6,451 nt of DNA, taken from the NCBI GenBank assembly GCA_021106915.1, contig JAIOTH010000056.1:1-6451 (forward strand), written 5' to 3'. The stretch comes from a bacterium (lineage in GTDB: Bacteria > Patescibacteriota > Patescibacteriia > UBA1558 > S5-K13). This document shows, piece by piece, positions 5,171-6,451 of the stretch (its first letter is position 1; each line of letters opens with the position of its first letter). The notes under the pieces are model-generated. The model ran no database searches, was not told where the DNA came from, and saw only the letters and a list, made by a program, of their open reading frames with translations. The position numbers and the translations under genes were made by a program.

Positions 5171-5752
5171 ATGATTGTCATTAAAAATATTAAAAAGAAA
5201 AAAATATTTTTTATAATTTTGCTTCTTTTTTTACCAATGACTACTCAAGCAGTCGGTATTGCTGTTGAACCAGCTAAATTAAAAATTTATTCTTCGGACA
5301 AAGAATATTATTTGAATATTGAAAATATTTCTGCTGAACCAATTACAGTTTTTATTTATTCTGATGATTTTGAAAATAATATAATAATATATCCAGATAA
5401 TATAAATTTAAGTACTCAACAAAAAACACGTATTAAAATTTATACAAATTTTTCGGAAAATAAAGAAAAAATATTATCTACAAATATATCTTTAGTTTCT
5501 AAAGCTTTAAATAAAAAAAGTTTTAATGCTTCTTCTGGAATAAAAATTCCCATCACAATTTATATTGAAAAAACTAATAATTTATTATTCCCAATACTAG
5601 GCTCTTTAATTTTAATTTTTTTACTGGCAATTATATTTATTTATATGCCTCATATTCAAAAAAAGGAGAGTTTAAAACAAAAAATTAAAAGAATAGTTTT
5701 TAAAAAATCAAAAAATAAAGATAATTTTTGGAATTTTTTAAATCACGATTAA
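5171..5752 (+). CDS. Membrane-anchored extracellular Ig-like domain protein
   Basis: The 193-residue product has a signal peptide (1-27, core IFFIILLLFLPM, likely cut after TQA). A beta-rich extracellular domain follows (about 28-133), with YYLNIENISAEPITVFIYSDDF (47-68) and a LSTQQKTRIKIY strand (80-91), as in pilus-chaperone or DUF916-like Ig folds. One membrane helix (about 138-159, FPILGSLILIFLLAIIFIYM) and a short basic cytoplasmic tail (KKESLKQKIKRIVFKK, 164-179) complete it. This order recalls the proteins that partner WxL surface proteins in Firmicutes, but I cannot assign the family. It begins 31 bases after the transcobalamin-like gene with no terminator between, so it is probably in the same B12-controlled transcript. 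It could tether that anchorless secreted protein to the cell; this is inference. The start has no SD. Confidence 0.75.
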   Translation: MIVIKNIKKKKIFFIILLLFLPMTTQAVGIAVEPAKLKIYSSDKEYYLNIENISAEPITVFIYSDDFENNIIIYPDNINLSTQQKTRIKIYTNFSENKEKILSTNISLVSKALNKKSFNASSGIKIPITIYIEKTNNLLFPILGSLILIFLLAIIFIYMPHIQKKESLKQKIKRIVFKKSKNKDNFWNFLNHD

Positions 5753-5840
5753 AATTTAATTTCAACTTCCTCTTCTTTTAACTAGGTTTGGAATTTTTTG
5801 ATTTAAGTAGCTTATCTTGACAATTTTTAGCTATAGTTTA

Positions 5841-5868
5841 TTGTTTTAATATCAATTCTATTTATAAT
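5841..5868 (+). promoter_or_regulatory. Possible promoter of the 5873 gene, near-leaderless
   Basis: A perfect TATAAT (5863-5868) lies four bases before the ATG at 5873, with a weak -35 TTGTTT (5841-5846) 16 bases upstream. The expected start of transcription falls on or within a base or two of the start codon, suggesting a leaderless message, as for the Nudix fragment at 618. A TTGACA at 5817-5822 has no well-spaced -10. Confidence 0.35.
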
Positions 5869-5872
5869 TTTT

Positions 5873-6337
5873 ATGAGTAAAATAAAAAAAATATCAATTA
5901 TTATATTAATATTACTACTTATATATATTATTTGGCTATTTTTAGGACCCTTGAAAACTATTTATGCTACTGGTCAAGACATTGAAATAAATATTAAATT
6001 AATAGAAAAAAATATTAATGCTGATGATTTTTTATCAGCTAATACCTATATTAATCAGACTGAAAATGATATTGTGATTATTAAAAAAAATTTGCAACAC
6101 TTAAATTTTTTGCAATTCATACCAATGATTAATGAAGAATTTAATAATCTAAAAGAAACATTAGATAACACCAAGTCAATTTGTAATAATTCCAGTGAAA
6201 TTATAGAATCTTTGTCAAAATATGGTTTAGTCAATAAACAAAGTATTATTTCTAATCTAGCTAAATATAAAAAAGAAATTAAAAATTTAGATCAAGATTT
6301 TAATAATTTAATAGAAAAGTCTTTTGTGTGTTTTTAA
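5873..6337 (+). CDS. DUF4012-like membrane protein, probably truncated
   Basis: The 154-residue product has a short basic N-terminus (MSKIKKIS), one membrane helix (about 7-25), and then a helical, coiled-coil-like external region. That region shows the DUF4012 N-terminal pattern: an alanine-containing helix with DDFLSANTYINQTENDI (51-67), LNFLQFIPMINEEFNNL (77-93) and a following helix KETLDNTKSICNNSSEIIESL (94-114). DUF4012 proteins occur widely in Patescibacteria and some Actinobacteria and are usually several hundred residues long; the main domain is missing here. The frame stops at TAA 6335-6337, after an atypical SFVCF end, close to where the sequence changes character. Truncation by deletion, frameshift or an assembly junction is likely. 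It has no SD and perhaps its own promoter. Function is unknown; a cell-surface role is suggested by the membrane helix. Confidence 0.65.
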   Translation: MSKIKKISIIILILLLIYIIWLFLGPLKTIYATGQDIEINIKLIEKNINADDFLSANTYINQTENDIVIIKKNLQHLNFLQFIPMINEEFNNLKETLDNTKSICNNSSEIIESLSKYGLVNKQSIISNLAKYKKEIKNLDQDFNNLIEKSFVCF

Positions 6338-6364
6338 AATAATTTCCCGGGGAGAATAGCCAAG

Positions 6365-6451
6365 TTGGATCAAGCGTCAAGCAATCTGGAACTTATGGAG
6401 AATCTGGAGAATATACTTTCAACCATACGTCATGAGGTAGGAAATTCCATA
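6365..6451 (+). CDS. Histidine kinase HisKA fragment, cut by window end
   Basis: From a TTG at 6365 the frame runs open to the window end and encodes LDQASSNLELMENLENIL followed by STIRHEVGNSI. The last part is a histidine-kinase H-box, with the phosphoacceptor His at codon 6431-6433 and the following E and N in place. GGGGAG (6349-6354) ten bases before the TTG could be the SD; an ATG at 6395 is an alternative. The frame is in fact open from 6338, so this may be the interior of a longer kinase joined here artificially. No sensor domain precedes the HisKA segment, which is unusual for a complete kinase. Composition is richer in G and C than the preceding gene. Confidence 0.5.
   Translation, partial: MDQASSNLELMENLENILSTIRHEVGNSI

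Noticed and set aside
5727..5799. 13-base direct repeat TTTGGAATTTTTT at 5727-5739 and 5787-5799
   Set aside because: It is short and mostly T and A, within reach of chance in this sequence; no further copies or mobile-element features are seen.
5753..5872. Terminator between the 5171 and 5873 genes
   Set aside because: No stem with a following T-run could be found; only AT-rich pairing of five bases or fewer is visible.
618..6337. Alternative genetic code with TGA as glycine (as in some CPR lineages)
   Set aside because: Glycines are encoded by ordinary GGN codons in all genes, full-length motifs read correctly with the standard code, and reading TGA 711-713 as Gly would hit TAA in the next codon without restoring the Nudix box.
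6338..6451. A tRNA or other structured RNA gene at the right end
   Set aside because: The GGGGAGAATAGCCAAG start briefly resembles a tRNA 5' end, but no anticodon or T-arm could be placed and the same bases encode a convincing HisKA motif.
1..6451. CRISPR array, insertion sequence or attachment site
   Set aside because: No regularly spaced repeats, transposase motifs or terminal inverted repeats were found on reading both strands.

Overview
The window is very AT-rich, with all-purpose TAA stop codons and short or absent 5' leaders. It looks like a metagenomic contig from a small-genome, host- or community-dependent bacterium. The best guess is a Patescibacteria (CPR)-type lineage, because the 5873-6337 product has the N-terminal pattern of DUF4012 proteins, which are common there, and most genes lack a Shine-Dalgarno (SD) site. 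One gene (2099-3046) instead carries a FlgD-like / type IX secretion-type C-terminus typical of Cloacimonadota and Bacteroidota relatives. The taxonomic signal is therefore mixed, and either transfer or a chimeric contig must be considered.

Layout. Positions 1-498 hold two minus-strand genes of unknown function with strong SD sites; the downstream one runs off the window edge. Positions 499-786 are a divergent intergenic region with a good plus-strand promoter and a broken Nudix (MTH1-type) fragment. Positions 787-2014 are a tight two-gene rRNA methyltransferase operon: a SpoU/TrmH-family enzyme followed by rlmH. Positions 2099-3046 encode a secreted protein with a transcobalamin-like C-terminal domain (DUF4430), an Ig-like domain and a FlgD-like tail; a strong intrinsic terminator follows it. 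Positions 3127-3330 carry a promoter, a cobalamin riboswitch and a terminator expression platform. Positions 3349-5139 encode a large secreted protein joining an alpha-toroid repeat region to DUF4430, the same order as human transcobalamin and intrinsic factor. Positions 5171-5752 encode a single-pass membrane protein with an extracellular Ig-like domain. Positions 5873-6337 are a short DUF4012-like membrane protein that looks truncated. From about 6346 the sequence changes character and begins a histidine-kinase HisKA domain cut by the window end.

How the genes may work together. The central idea is a B12-responsive surface system. When cobalamin is scarce, the riboswitch would allow transcription of a bacterial transcobalamin-like capture protein and, probably in the same transcript, a membrane-anchored Ig-domain partner. 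A second DUF4430 protein sits directly upstream and shares the DUF4430-Ig core. Cobalamin binding by these proteins is inferred from domain order and from the riboswitch; it is not shown by the sequence alone.
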